From Fen-549 sp964636655 (GTDB taxonomy: Bacteria; Actinomycetota; Thermoleophilia; Gaiellales; Gaiellaceae), in assembly GCA_964636655.1 (NCBI GenBank), contig CAZWTK010000001.1:62001-126000 (forward strand): a stretch of DNA of 64,000 nucleotides, in the 5' to 3' direction. A program made the position numbers and the translations under genes. Of this stretch, positions 53,075 through 60,901 are shown in pieces; positions within the stretch are counted from its first letter, which is position 1, and each line of letters opens with the position of its first letter. The notes under the pieces were generated by a model that worked only from the letters and a program-made list of their open reading frames with translations, was not told where the DNA came from and searched no databases.

Positions 53075-53310
53075 CGCGGCGTGAATCGGGCCGGTGGGGC
53101 GCGCAGATCTGGAGGAAAGGGCCCGGTGGCTGGTAGAGTCCGGGCGGCTCTGGTAGTTCGCGTGGAGGTATCCGTGGAACCTGACGACCCTTTGAGTAGC
53201 AGCTCCGCGCGCGCCTTACAGGCACGGTGAGCGAAGCGGATCGCTGACCTCCTGGGCGTGCGCGAGGCGCACGCATGACCGGCCCCGTGCGGCCGGAGGA
53301 GGTATAGCGA
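53075..53310 (+). promoter_or_regulatory. Structured leader RNA with Shine-Dalgarno sequestration (candidate riboswitch)
   Basis: The segment ACCTCCT (53247-53253) is perfectly complementary to the ribosome site AGGAGGT (53297-53303) of the transporter gene. Between them lie two perfect hairpins: GCGTGCGC-GAG-GCGCACGC (53256-53274) and CCGGCC-N6-GGCCGG (53279-53296), so the whole can form a closed multi-branch junction masking the ribosome site. Upstream are further stems, such as GCCCGG with CCGGGC near 53130, and a GAGTAGC element at 53193. A metal-sensing riboswitch is plausible; it does not obviously match the M-box or yybP-ykoY consensus. Confidence 0.55.
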
Positions 53311-54957
53311 TTGTCCAAGAGGAAGACTTCTGCGCGTTCGACTCGGCCGCTGAAGGCTCCGGCTCGATCCGGCGAGGCGCGCTTCGGCGATATCAAGGGC
53401 GCTTTAGGCACCATTCGCCAGGATGATGTCCCGCCGCGCCACTCCTGGCGTGGTCGGATCAAGGCTCTACTTGCGATCATGGGCCCCGGCCTGATCGTGA
53501 TGGTCGGAGACAACGACGCCGGCGGCGTCTCGACCTACGCGCAGGCCGGACAGAACTACGGCACCAGCCTGCTCTGGGTGCTCGCGCTGCTGATCGTCGT
53601 CGTGATCGTCAACCAGGAGATGGTCGTGCGGTTGGGCGCGGTCACCGGCGTCGGGCACGCCCGGCTCGTCTTCGAGCGCTTCGGACGCTTCTGGGGCACC
53701 TACTCGGTCGGAGCGCTCTTCGTGCTCAACTTCCTCACCATCCTGACGGAGTTCATCGGTATCACGCTGGCGTTCGAGTATCTGGGCGTGAACCGATACG
53801 TCGTCGTCCCGATCGCCGCCGCGGCGTTGATCGCAATGACGCTCAGCGGCAGCTTCCAGAACTGGGAGCGCTTCATGTACGTGTTCATCCTCGCCAGCCT
53901 GATCGTCATTCCGCTTGCCCTGCTCAGCCATCCGCGCGCCGGCCCCGTCTTGCACGGCTTCTTGGTTCCCGGCGTAAAGGGTGGCCTCAACTCGACCTCG
54001 GCCCTGATCATCATCGCCATCGTCGGTACGACCGTCGCGCCCTGGCAACTCTTCTTCCAGCAGTCGAACGTGATCGACAAGCGGATAACGCCACGCTGGA
54101 TCAACTACGAGCGCGCCGACACCATCATCGGCGCCGTCTTCGTAGTCGTCGGCGCTGCCGCCTTGATGATCACGACCGCCTTCGCCTTCGACGGAACTCC
54201 GCGCCACGGCCATTTCAGGGACGCTCACGCCGTGGCCACGGGCCTCGCCAACACGATCGGCCGGCCGGCCGCCGTGCTCTTCGCCATCGTTTTGCTAAGC
54301 GCCTCGATCATCGGGGCGCAGGCCGTAACGCTGGCGACCTCGTACGCGCTCGGTGACGCCTTCGGAACGCGTCACTCGCTCAACCGCTCCTTCCGCGAGG
54401 CGAAGCTCTTCTACCTCGCCTTCTCGGCCTTGACGTTCTTCGCCGCCGGCATCGTGCTCGTCCCGCGCGCCCCGCTCGGCCTCGTCACCGTTGCCGTCCA
54501 GGCGCTGGCCGGTGTGCTTCTGCCGAGTGTGACGATCTTCTTGATCATGCTCTGCAACGACGCGCAGGTACTCGGGCCATGGGTCAACAGGAACTGGCTC
54601 AACGCGCTCGGCAGCGTCATCGTCGGCGTTCTCTTCGTGCTCTCGGGGATCTTGGTCGTGACGACCGCTGTGCCCTCGGTGAACGTCCTGATCCTCTCGC
54701 TCGTGCTGGGCGTCGCGCTGGCAGTCGGTCTCGCACTTCTCGCTGCCAGAACGATCTTCACTCGGCGGCGGGAAGAGCCCGGCGAGCCTCACGCCGCCGT
54801 CGAGAGAGAGAACTGGACGATGCCCCCGCTCGCTCTGCTCGAGAAGCCGGTCTGGTCGCGAGAGCGACGGCTGGCGATGGGCTTGATGTGGATCTACGTC
54901 CTGACCACGGTCGTGCTTTTAGTGGTCAAGGCGGTTCAGCTCGGCCTGGCTCAATAG
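53311..54957 (+). CDS. Nramp-related transporter, probably Mg2+ (NRMT-like)
   Basis: 548 residues from a TTG with a GGAGGAGG site at ideal spacing. A 50-residue hydrophilic N-terminus is followed by about 11 hydrophobic segments. TM1 is GPGLIVMVGDNDAGGVSTYA: the canonical DPGN metal site reads DAGG (69-72). In TM6 the canonical MPH motif reads APWQ within GTTVAPWQLFFQQS (about 240-252), so the metal-selecting Met is absent. Loss of the Asn and Met is the mark of Nramp-related Mg2+ transporters rather than Mn/Fe importers. The soluble MgtE-like sensor gene directly upstream agrees with Mg2+. Confidence 0.85.
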   Translation: MSKRKTSARSTRPLKAPARSGEARFGDIKGALGTIRQDDVPPRHSWRGRIKALLAIMGPGLIVMVGDNDAGGVSTYAQAGQNYGTSLLWVLALLIVVVIVNQEMVVRLGAVTGVGHARLVFERFGRFWGTYSVGALFVLNFLTILTEFIGITLAFEYLGVNRYVVVPIAAAALIAMTLSGSFQNWERFMYVFILASLIVIPLALLSHPRAGPVLHGFLVPGVKGGLNSTSALIIIAIVGTTVAPWQLFFQQSNVIDKRITPRWINYERADTIIGAVFVVVGAAALMITTAFAFDGTPRHGHFRDAHAVATGLANTIGRPAAVLFAIVLLSASIIGAQAVTLATSYALGDAFGTRHSLNRSFREAKLFYLAFSALTFFAAGIVLVPRAPLGLVTVAVQALAGVLLPSVTIFLIMLCNDAQVLGPWVNRNWLNALGSVIVGVLFVLSGILVVTTAVPSVNVLILSLVLGVALAVGLALLAARTIFTRRREEPGEPHAAVERENWTMPPLALLEKPVWSRERRLAMGLMWIYVLTTVVLLVVKAVQLGLAQ

Positions 54958-54965
54958 GGCGTCGG

Positions 54966-54998
54966 CCGAAGGCGCCGAACCGGTTCCGGCGCCCTCGG
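54966..54998. terminator. Bidirectional terminator-like hairpin
   Basis: CCGA-A-GGCGCCG (54966-54977) pairs with CGGCGCC-C-TCGG (54987-54998): 11 pairs with one mismatch and a nine-base loop. It lies between the convergent stops of the Nramp-related gene and the small helical-protein gene, eight bases after the former. There is no U tract. Confidence 0.6.
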
Positions 54999-55011
54999 AC
55001 GTGCCACACGC

Positions 55012-55230
55012 TCAGTCTGCGAGCTCGGCTTTGAGCGCCTTGACCTTGTCGACCAAGGGGGTGAGCTTCTCGTTCGAGATCTCACCCTTTTCGACCAGCT
55101 CGACGACGAGCTTACCGAGGCTGTCGTACGTCTCCCCCAGCTCGCGCTTGGCCTTCATGTCCTCGACGCCCTCGCGCGTCTTGGTCGCTGTTTTCTCGGC
55201 CACATTCTTGGCGCGATCCATGAACCCCAT
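55012..55230 (-). CDS. Small coiled-coil protein
   Basis: 72 residues: MGFMDRAKNVAEKTATKTRE then a charged amphipathic helix and ELVEKGEISNEKLTPLVDKV. There are no Cys and no membrane segment. A strong GGAGGAAGAG ribosome site precedes the ATG. Similar short Lys/Glu-rich helical proteins are common in actinobacteria, without known function. It stands alone, divergent from the methyltransferase gene. Confidence 0.8.
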   Translation of the reverse strand: MGFMDRAKNVAEKTATKTREGVEDMKAKRELGETYDSLGKLVVELVEKGEISNEKLTPLVDKVKALKAELAD

Positions 55231-55274
55231 CTCTTCCTCCTTCGCTCTGATCCTGCCGTATCTCTATTGTCGCC

Positions 55275-55934
55275 GTGATGCTCGCTAAAACCAAGCTTGC
55301 GTGTTCTCTGTCCAGGATTCGGATATCTTCCGGACTCTTGGCTCACAACCACTTTCAACCCGATTCCTACCCGGAGCTCGTTCGCGGCGAGGTACCGCGC
55401 TACGACGAGCTCGAGGAAAGGGTCGCGAAAGCGACGGAGGCGCTCGAGGCGGCGAGGATCCTCGACCTCGGCGCCGGCACGGGCGAGACGGCGCGACGCG
55501 TGCTCGAGAAGCACCCCGGTGCCCGCGTGGTGCTCGTGGACGCTTCGGCCGAGATGCTCGGGGCCGCGCGCGAGGCCCTGGCCGAGGAGAGCGTCGAGCA
55601 GATCATCGTCCGGCGGCTCGAAGACTCTCTACCCCGCGGGCCCTTCGATCTCGTCGTCTCGGCGCTGGCCGTCCACCATCTCGAGAGCGCCGACAAGCGG
55701 CTCCTCTTTCGCAGGATCGGCGAGGTGCTTGCGGACGGCGGGCGCTTCGTCTTTGCCGACGTCTTCGTGCCCGATGACCCGGAGCAGGCCGCTACGCCCG
55801 TCTCGTCCTCCCTCGACCGCCCCGACCGCCTCGACGATCAGCTCGACTGGATGAGAGAGGTCGGCCTGAAGCCAAGCGTTGTGTGGTCGAGCGGCGACCT
55901 GGCCGTAGTGACAAGCGGCCGGTCGGCTCGGTAA
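55275..55934 (+). CDS. Class I SAM-dependent methyltransferase
   Basis: About 219 residues. SAM-binding signature ILDLGAGTGETARRVLEKHP followed by VVLVDASAEMLGAAREAL (acidic residue of motif II). Motif post-I is PFDLVVSALAVHHLESADKR and motif III is VLADGGRFVFADVFVPDDPE. Substrate unknown. The start is uncertain: GTG 55275, ATG 55278, or a TTG about 20 codons later that would begin at LLAHNHFQPDSYPEL, closer to the normal N-terminus of this group. It is a monocistron. Confidence 0.85.
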   Translation: MMLAKTKLACSLSRIRISSGLLAHNHFQPDSYPELVRGEVPRYDELEERVAKATEALEAARILDLGAGTGETARRVLEKHPGARVVLVDASAEMLGAAREALAEESVEQIIVRRLEDSLPRGPFDLVVSALAVHHLESADKRLLFRRIGEVLADGGRFVFADVFVPDDPEQAATPVSSSLDRPDRLDDQLDWMREVGLKPSVVWSSGDLAVVTSGRSAR

Positions 55935-55958
55935 CTACGTAAAGGAAGGAGGCACGCG

Positions 55959-56261
55959 ATGCCGGATGATTCGAGAAGCAAGGACGAGGTGCGCGACCAG
56001 ACGAGCACGAAGCGCGTCTACGGAGAGCGAATCGAGCTGGACGGAGTGACGATCATCCCTGTAGCCGCTGTTCGCCACTGTAAATGCCGGAAAAGCGACG
56101 ATGAGAACGGCAAGGGCTGCAGCCACACGAGCGCCAGGCCCGTCGGTCTGGTCGTGATCCGCGACGGCCTGGTCGAGTGGAAGCCGACCCTCGACCTGAG
56201 CCGCCTGGCGCTGATCGGCGCCGCTGCACTCGGCTTCCTCGCCTTCCTACGACGCCGCTGA
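55959..56261 (+). CDS. GerW/YtfJ-like small membrane protein with a Cys/His insert
   Basis: 100 residues with an excellent AAGGAAGGAGG site. The pattern KRVYGERIELDGVTIIPVAA then RPVGLVVIRDGLVEWKP matches the GerW (YtfJ) fold, two strands that normally flank a long Gly-rich linker. Here the linker is replaced by about 20 residues with CKCRKSDDENGKGCSH (three Cys and two nearby His), suggesting metal binding. A C-terminal helix (LALIGAAALGFLAFLRRR) should anchor it. GerW proteins in Bacillus act in sporulation; actinobacterial members are of unknown role. Confidence 0.75.
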   Translation: MPDDSRSKDEVRDQTSTKRVYGERIELDGVTIIPVAAVRHCKCRKSDDENGKGCSHTSARPVGLVVIRDGLVEWKPTLDLSRLALIGAAALGFLAFLRRR

Positions 56262-56291
56262 CTACTGCGAATGACTCACCGGCGTACGGTG

Positions 56292-57671
56292 CTATGAACC
56301 GCCCGCGCGAGATGCAGCGATCTGGTCGCGGTACCAGAGCGCACTGCGCTTGGGAATCCGCCGCTGCGTCGGATAGTCCACGTAGTAGAGACCGAAGCGC
56401 TTGGCGTAGCCCTTCTCCCACTCGTAGTTGTCCAGCAACGACCAGACGCAGTAGCCCTTGACGCTGACGCCGCCGGCGATCGCCTGCGAAAGCGCCTCGA
56501 CGTGGCGCGAGATGAAGTCGACGCGCGCCGGATCCTCGATGATCTCGCCCCCACCCCACTCGTCGGGGAAGGCGGCTCCGTTCTCGGTGATGTAGATGTC
56601 GATGTCGCCGTAGTCGCGCTTGATCCTGAGCAGCATCTCGGTCAGGCCGTCGGGCGTGACATCCCAGCCCATCTCGGTCAGAGGCAACTGGGTAGGAACG
56701 CAAACCAGGCCCAGATAGGGAGAGCCCGGCTTCGGCGTGACCGCCACCCGGTGATAGAAGTTGACGCCGAGAAGATCGATCGGGCTCGAGATCACCGCCA
56801 GGTCGCCATCCTCGATCGACTCCTCGAACCCGAAACGCTCGTACTCGGCGAGCATGTCCTCGGGATATGCGCCCTTGAACACGGGATTGAGGAACCAGCG
56901 GTTCTGGAAGCCGTCCCAGATCTGCGCGGCCTTGGCATCCTCCGGGTTGTCGCCGAGCGGCCGGGCGGGATGCAGGTTGGGCGCGAATCCGATCTTGGCG
57001 GAGGCGGTGCCACCGGCGCGTAGGGCCTGGACGGAGAGCCCGTGCGAGAGCAGTAGGTGGTGCGAGACGCGCAGCGCAAGCGGCCAGTCGTTGTAGACGC
57101 CCGGCGCCTTCTCGCCCCCGATGTAGCCCATGAAGGCCGTCACCCAGGGCTCGTTGTGCGTGAGCCAGAGATCGACGCGATCGCCGAGGCGCTCGAACAT
57201 CGCCGCCGCGTACTCGGCGAAGCGCTGAGCCGTCTCCCGGTTTGTCCAGCCGCCCTCGTCCTCCAGCGCCTGCGGGAGATCCCAGTGATAGAGGGTCGGG
57301 AACGGCGTGATACCGCGCTCGAGCAGGCCGTCAACCAGTCGTGAGTAGAAGTCGACGCCCTTCTCGTTCAGCGGCCCCTTTCCGTTCGGCATGACTCTGG
57401 GCCAGGCGATCGAGAAGCGATAGACGCTCAAGCCGAGCTCGGCCATGAGGTCGAGGTCTTCCTGCCAGTGGTGGTAGTGGTCGCAGCTGACGTCGGCGTG
57501 CTCGCCGCGCGCGGTGCGCCCCGGCTGGTGGCTGTAGGTATCCCAGATCGACGGCCCGCGACCGCCTTCGTCGACCGCACCTTCGATCTGGTAGGCCGAG
57601 GTAGCCACCCCCCAGCCAAAGTCCTTCGGGAATCCAGGGACGAACCCGTTACCACCGTGTGCCGCCACCAT
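56292..57671 (-). CDS. GH1 beta-glucosidase
   Basis: 459 residues, a complete GH1 TIM barrel. N-terminal FPKDFGWGVATSAYQIEGAV, acid/base Glu174 in LTHNEPWVTAFMGY, nucleophile Glu363 in YITENGAAFPDEW, and the C-terminal SLLDNYEWEKGYAKRFGLYY aglycone region. No signal peptide, so it acts on imported disaccharides in the cytoplasm. Two LacI-type operators lie upstream (57805 and 57933). Although near the GH130 operon (5 kb away) it is a separate transcription unit. The substrate range (cellobiose, other beta-glucosides, galactosides) is not determinable. Confidence 0.95.
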   Translation of the reverse strand: MVAAHGGNGFVPGFPKDFGWGVATSAYQIEGAVDEGGRGPSIWDTYSHQPGRTARGEHADVSCDHYHHWQEDLDLMAELGLSVYRFSIAWPRVMPNGKGPLNEKGVDFYSRLVDGLLERGITPFPTLYHWDLPQALEDEGGWTNRETAQRFAEYAAAMFERLGDRVDLWLTHNEPWVTAFMGYIGGEKAPGVYNDWPLALRVSHHLLLSHGLSVQALRAGGTASAKIGFAPNLHPARPLGDNPEDAKAAQIWDGFQNRWFLNPVFKGAYPEDMLAEYERFGFEESIEDGDLAVISSPIDLLGVNFYHRVAVTPKPGSPYLGLVCVPTQLPLTEMGWDVTPDGLTEMLLRIKRDYGDIDIYITENGAAFPDEWGGGEIIEDPARVDFISRHVEALSQAIAGGVSVKGYCVWSLLDNYEWEKGYAKRFGLYYVDYPTQRRIPKRSALWYRDQIAASRAGGS

Positions 57672-58021
57672 CTATTTTTCTCCTTTTGGTCTTCGGTACC
57701 TGTTTCAAACTACCGAGCGACACCGACGAGCGCCGGGGGGCACTCGCGGAAGTCATAGGCGGAGCGGCCCGCCCGTCAACCTCAGCTTGGCCTCATTTTA
57801 TCTATGCAAACGTTCTCGGGGTTGAAGTACGTAAACAGCACGCTCGCCGGGCGTAATACGGGCGGGCTCAACCCGCTCCAATACAGGCGAAACGGCGTGC
57901 CTGCCAACTCTCGCTTGGCTTCAATCAATCTCTGCAAACGTTTTCAGGTTCTGAGGGCGGCAGCACGCGAGCCGGCCTGCGATGCAGACGAGAGCGAGCT
58001 CAACCGGTCCAAGCGCCTCGG
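57672..58021 (-). promoter_or_regulatory. Control region of the GH1 gene with two LacI-type operators in a direct repeat
   Basis: TGCAAACGTTTTCA (57933-57946) is a near-perfect LacI-family operator, matching the TGnAAnCGnTTnCA form. TGCAAACGTTCTCG (57805-57818) is a second, weaker site. Each lies at the end of a similar 34-bp stretch: CTTGGC, TCA and ATCT precede both at equal spacing. The repeat period is 128 bp, about 12 helical turns, which would suit DNA looping by a tetrameric repressor. No LacI repressor with a DNA-binding domain is encoded in the window. Confidence 0.7.
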
Positions 58022-58270
58022 TCAGCCGGCGAACCGTTCCGCCAGGGTCTCCTTGAGGGCCGCTAGAGCGGGAAGGTGCCCCGAGACCACCACTTGATCG
58101 TCGATCGCGAGCGCCGGCGTGGCCATCACGCCGAGGGCCGCCATGGCGGCGTAGTCGGTCACCTTCTCGACCTGTTCTTTTCGTCCCAGATCGATCAGCG
58201 CCTGGCCGGTCAGCGCCGCCAGACGCTCGCAGTTGGCGCATCCACTTCCGAGCACTTTGACCGAGTGCAT
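58022..58270 (-). CDS. Thioredoxin-fold CxxC small redox protein
   Basis: 82 residues of the small-thioredoxin (redox-active disulfide protein 2, TM0996-like) family. MHSVKVLGSGCANCERLAAL has the active-site CANC, GVMATPALAIDDQVVVSG has the cis-Pro strand, and the C-terminal helix is LAALKETLAERFAG. It follows the ArsP/DUF318 permease gene by 17 bases, a pairing seen in many bacteria, where the redox protein may serve the permease's conserved Cys pair. It is the last gene of the ars operon. Confidence 0.88.
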   Translation of the reverse strand: MHSVKVLGSGCANCERLAALTGQALIDLGRKEQVEKVTDYAAMAALGVMATPALAIDDQVVVSGHLPALAALKETLAERFAG

Positions 58271-58287
58271 AGCCTCACTTCCTCCTT

Positions 58288-59346
58288 TTAGAGCACAGCG
58301 TTGAACAGAAATCCGATCGCCACGATCCCCGTCGCGACGACGCCTGCGTAGATGGCGAGGAGCTTCGGACGTAGCACCCGCCGTAGCAGAATCATCTCCG
58401 GCAGCGAGAGCGCGACGACGCTCATCATGAAGGCGAGCAGCGTCCCCATTGCCATCCCCTTGGCGTGCAGGGCTTCGACGAGCGGCAGCACGCCGGCGGC
58501 GTTCGAGTAAAGCGGCACGCCGAGAACGACCGAGACGGGAACGGCGAAGGGATTACCGGGACCGGCGACGCGGGTGAAGAAGTCGGCCGGGACCCAACCG
58601 TGAATGGCGGCGCCGAGCGCGATTCCCACCAGCAGATAGGGCCAAACCTTTCCGACGATCGTCTTCACCTCCTCGACTCCGAGCTCGATTCGCTCGCCCC
58701 AGGTCGGCTCGGCTTGGGCACTCGGTCCACCGCCGGGCGCCACTGCTGCCGCCTGGAGCACGAAGGGCTCGATATAGCGCTCGAGCCGCAGGCGGCCGAG
58801 AACGAAGCCGGAGGCGATCGCAAGCGTCAATCCCGAAACGACGTAGAGCGCGGCGATGCCGAAACCGAACAGGCCGAATAGGAGCACTATCGCAACCTCG
58901 TTCACGAGCGGGCTTGCGATCAGGAAGCTGAGCGTCACTCCGAGCGGCACCCCGGCGGCGACGAAGCCGATGAACGCCGGCACGGCCGAACAGGAGCAAA
59001 AAGGCGTCGCCACGCCGAGCCCGGCGGCCGCGACGTTGCCGAGTCCTTCCCGCCTACCACCGAGCATCTTGCGCGTACGCTCGATCGAGAGGAAGCTGCG
59101 CAGGATTCGCACGACGAAGATGATCGCAACGAGCAGAAGCAGGATCTTGGTCGTGTCGAAGAAGAAGAAGTGAAGCGCATCCGACCAGCGCGCGCCCCGA
59201 GGCAGCCCGGCGAGGTCGTAGAGCGCCCAGGTCCAGAACGGCCCCAGCGCCAGGTAGAAGCCGACGCAAGCCGCTCCGGCGGCGATCAGGGCTGCCAGCG
59301 GGCGCAAGCCGCGGCGCGCGTGTGCGGAGACCGTCAGCTCGCTCAT
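58288..59346 (-). CDS. ArsP/DUF318-family permease
   Basis: 352 residues with about eight membrane segments. The diagnostic motif is GVATPFCSCSAVPAFIGFVA with CSCS (about 114-117), followed by LSFLIASPLVNEVAIVLLFG. The second half has GKVWPYLLVGIALGAAIHGW and VVLGVPLYSNAAGVLPLVEA. ArsP members export trivalent methylated arsenicals, and other DUF318 permeases are uncharacterised. The presence of arsM in the same operon makes methylarsenite export a reasonable inference. The start overlaps the acr3 stop as ATGA. Confidence 0.88.
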   Translation of the reverse strand: MSELTVSAHARRGLRPLAALIAAGAACVGFYLALGPFWTWALYDLAGLPRGARWSDALHFFFFDTTKILLLLVAIIFVVRILRSFLSIERTRKMLGGRREGLGNVAAAGLGVATPFCSCSAVPAFIGFVAAGVPLGVTLSFLIASPLVNEVAIVLLFGLFGFGIAALYVVSGLTLAIASGFVLGRLRLERYIEPFVLQAAAVAPGGGPSAQAEPTWGERIELGVEEVKTIVGKVWPYLLVGIALGAAIHGWVPADFFTRVAGPGNPFAVPVSVVLGVPLYSNAAGVLPLVEALHAKGMAMGTLLAFMMSVVALSLPEMILLRRVLRPKLLAIYAGVVATGIVAIGFLFNAVL

Positions 59347-60500
59347 CTGGTGCTCGGGGTCGAGGTTGCCGCTTCGCTACGCGGCCCGATAGAGGCGATC
59401 GAAGCGGGCTCGGGCCAGCGCAGGCGCCGCGCCAGCCAGAGCGCGAGATAGACGAGCGAGACGAGCACCGGCACCTCGATCAGCGGACCGACCACACCGG
59501 CCAAGGCCTGGCCGGATGTCGCTCCGAAGACGCCCACGGCCACCGCGATAGCCAGCTCGAAGTCGTTTGAGGCGACCGTGAAGGCGAGGCTTGCGGTCTG
59601 GGCGTAGGGCATCCGCATCAGCCGCCCGGCGCCGAAGCCGGCGATCCACATCACGGCGAAGTAGGCGAGCAGTGGCAGAGCGATCCGAGCCACGTCCAGT
59701 GGTTGCGAGGTGATCTTGTCGCCCTGGATGGCGAACAGAAGCACGATCGTGAAGAGGAGCCCGTAAAGCGTAACCGGCGCGATTCGCGGGATGAAGCGCT
59801 GTTCGTACCAATCGCGCCCGCGACGCTTGAGGCCGATCCGGCGCGTCAAGAAACCGGCGGCAAGCGGGATACCGAGGAAGATCAGCACCGTGCGGGCGAT
59901 CTCCCAGATGCCCGGCTGGAAGCCCTGCGTGTCCAGGCCCAGCCAGCCGGGTAGGAGCGTGAGATAGAAGTAGCCGAGGAGCGAGTAGGCGACGACCTGG
60001 AAGAGAGCGTTGAAGACGACGAGGACAGCCGCCCGCTCACGATCACCGCGGGCGATGTCGTTCCAGACCAGCACCATGGCGATGCAGCGCGCCAGGCCGA
60101 CGATGATCACGCCCGTGCGATAGGCGGGCTGGTCGGCCAGCAGCAGCCAGGCGAGTGCGAACATCAGCACCGGCCCGACGAGCCAGGAGAGAAAGAGGGA
60201 GACGCCGAAGAAGCGCCGGTCGTCGACGCCGCTCGAGCCGGCGCGGCCGAGGTCCTCGTAGCGCACCTTCGCAAGCACCGGATACATCATCAGAAGCAGC
60301 CCAGCGGCGATCGGCAGACTGACGGTGCCGACCTGGAGCTTGCCGAGCCAGTCGTTCAGGCTCGGTATGAGCGCGCCGAGCCCCAGCCCGGCGGCCATCG
60401 CCAGCCCGATCCAGAGCGGCAGGAAGCGGTCGAGCGTCGACAGCTTTCCCAGTACGGCCGATTCGCTCGTAGCCGCTGCCGCGCGGGCCTCCTTGTTCAC
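59343..60500 (-). CDS. acr3: ACR3-family arsenite efflux transporter
   Basis: About 385 residues from a GTG at 60500 that overlaps the arsC stop (GTGA). Ten membrane segments. ACR3 signatures: LPIAAGLLLMMYPVLAKVRY, GLARCIAMVLVWNDIARGDR with the essential Cys in TM4, and QTASLAFTVASNDFELAIAV in TM9. The frame continues far upstream as Arg-rich sequence antisense in character to arsC and is not coding there. The protein exports As(III) produced by ArsC or taken up directly. Confidence 0.94.
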   Translation of the reverse strand: MNKEARAAAATSESAVLGKLSTLDRFLPLWIGLAMAAGLGLGALIPSLNDWLGKLQVGTVSLPIAAGLLLMMYPVLAKVRYEDLGRAGSSGVDDRRFFGVSLFLSWLVGPVLMFALAWLLLADQPAYRTGVIIVGLARCIAMVLVWNDIARGDRERAAVLVVFNALFQVVAYSLLGYFYLTLLPGWLGLDTQGFQPGIWEIARTVLIFLGIPLAAGFLTRRIGLKRRGRDWYEQRFIPRIAPVTLYGLLFTIVLLFAIQGDKITSQPLDVARIALPLLAYFAVMWIAGFGAGRLMRMPYAQTASLAFTVASNDFELAIAVAVGVFGATSGQALAGVVGPLIEVPVLVSLVYLALWLARRLRWPEPASIASIGPRSEAATSTPSTR

Positions 60501-60901
60501 TTCCGCTTCCCTTCTTGGTCGAGATCCGTGAGCAGCTGCTCGACCCGGGCGGCGATCTCGTCCCGGATCTCGCGCACGCGCTCGATGCCCTTGTCCTTGG
60601 GATCCTCGAGATTCCAGTCGATGTAGCGCTTGCCGAGAATGACCGGACAGGCGTCGCCGCAACCCATGGTCACGACTACGTCGGCCCACTCGGCGTCGGA
60701 GCGCTCGAGTCGGTGCGGCACCCGTGCGGAGAGGTCGATGCCGAGCTCGGCCATCGCCGCGACGACTTCCGGATGCACGCTCGCGGCCGGCTGGGTACCG
60801 GCGGAGCGCGCCTCGTGTAGACCCTGCGCCGCGCCCGAGAAAAGCGCCTCGGACATCTGCGAGCGGCCCGCGTTGCCGATGCAGACGAAGAGGACGTTCA
60901 T
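60497..60901 (-). CDS. arsC: Arsenate reductase (thioredoxin-coupled, LMW-phosphatase fold)
   Basis: About 134 residues from the ATG at 60901, which overlaps the arsM stop as ATGA. The P-loop is VLFVCIGNAGRSQMSEALFS (catalytic Cys in CxGNxxRSQ). The redox Cys pair is in TMGCGDACPVI, and a C-terminal helix follows. The arrangement of three Cys is that of Staphylococcus pI258-type ArsC, which reduces As(V) to As(III) using thioredoxin or, in actinobacteria, sometimes mycoredoxin. The CxxC protein at the operon end could be its reductant, though this is speculative. Confidence 0.92.
   Translation of the reverse strand: MNVLFVCIGNAGRSQMSEALFSGAAQGLHEARSAGTQPAASVHPEVVAAMAELGIDLSARVPHRLERSDAEWADVVVTMGCGDACPVILGKRYIDWNLEDPKDKGIERVREIRDEIAARVEQLLTDLDQEGKRK

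Noticed and set aside
53075..53310. Assignment of the leader to yybP-ykoY (Mn2+) or M-box (Mg2+)
   Set aside because: Only a GAGTAGC-like element recalls yybP-ykoY. The second conserved loop is not visible and M-box core segments are absent, so the class is left open.
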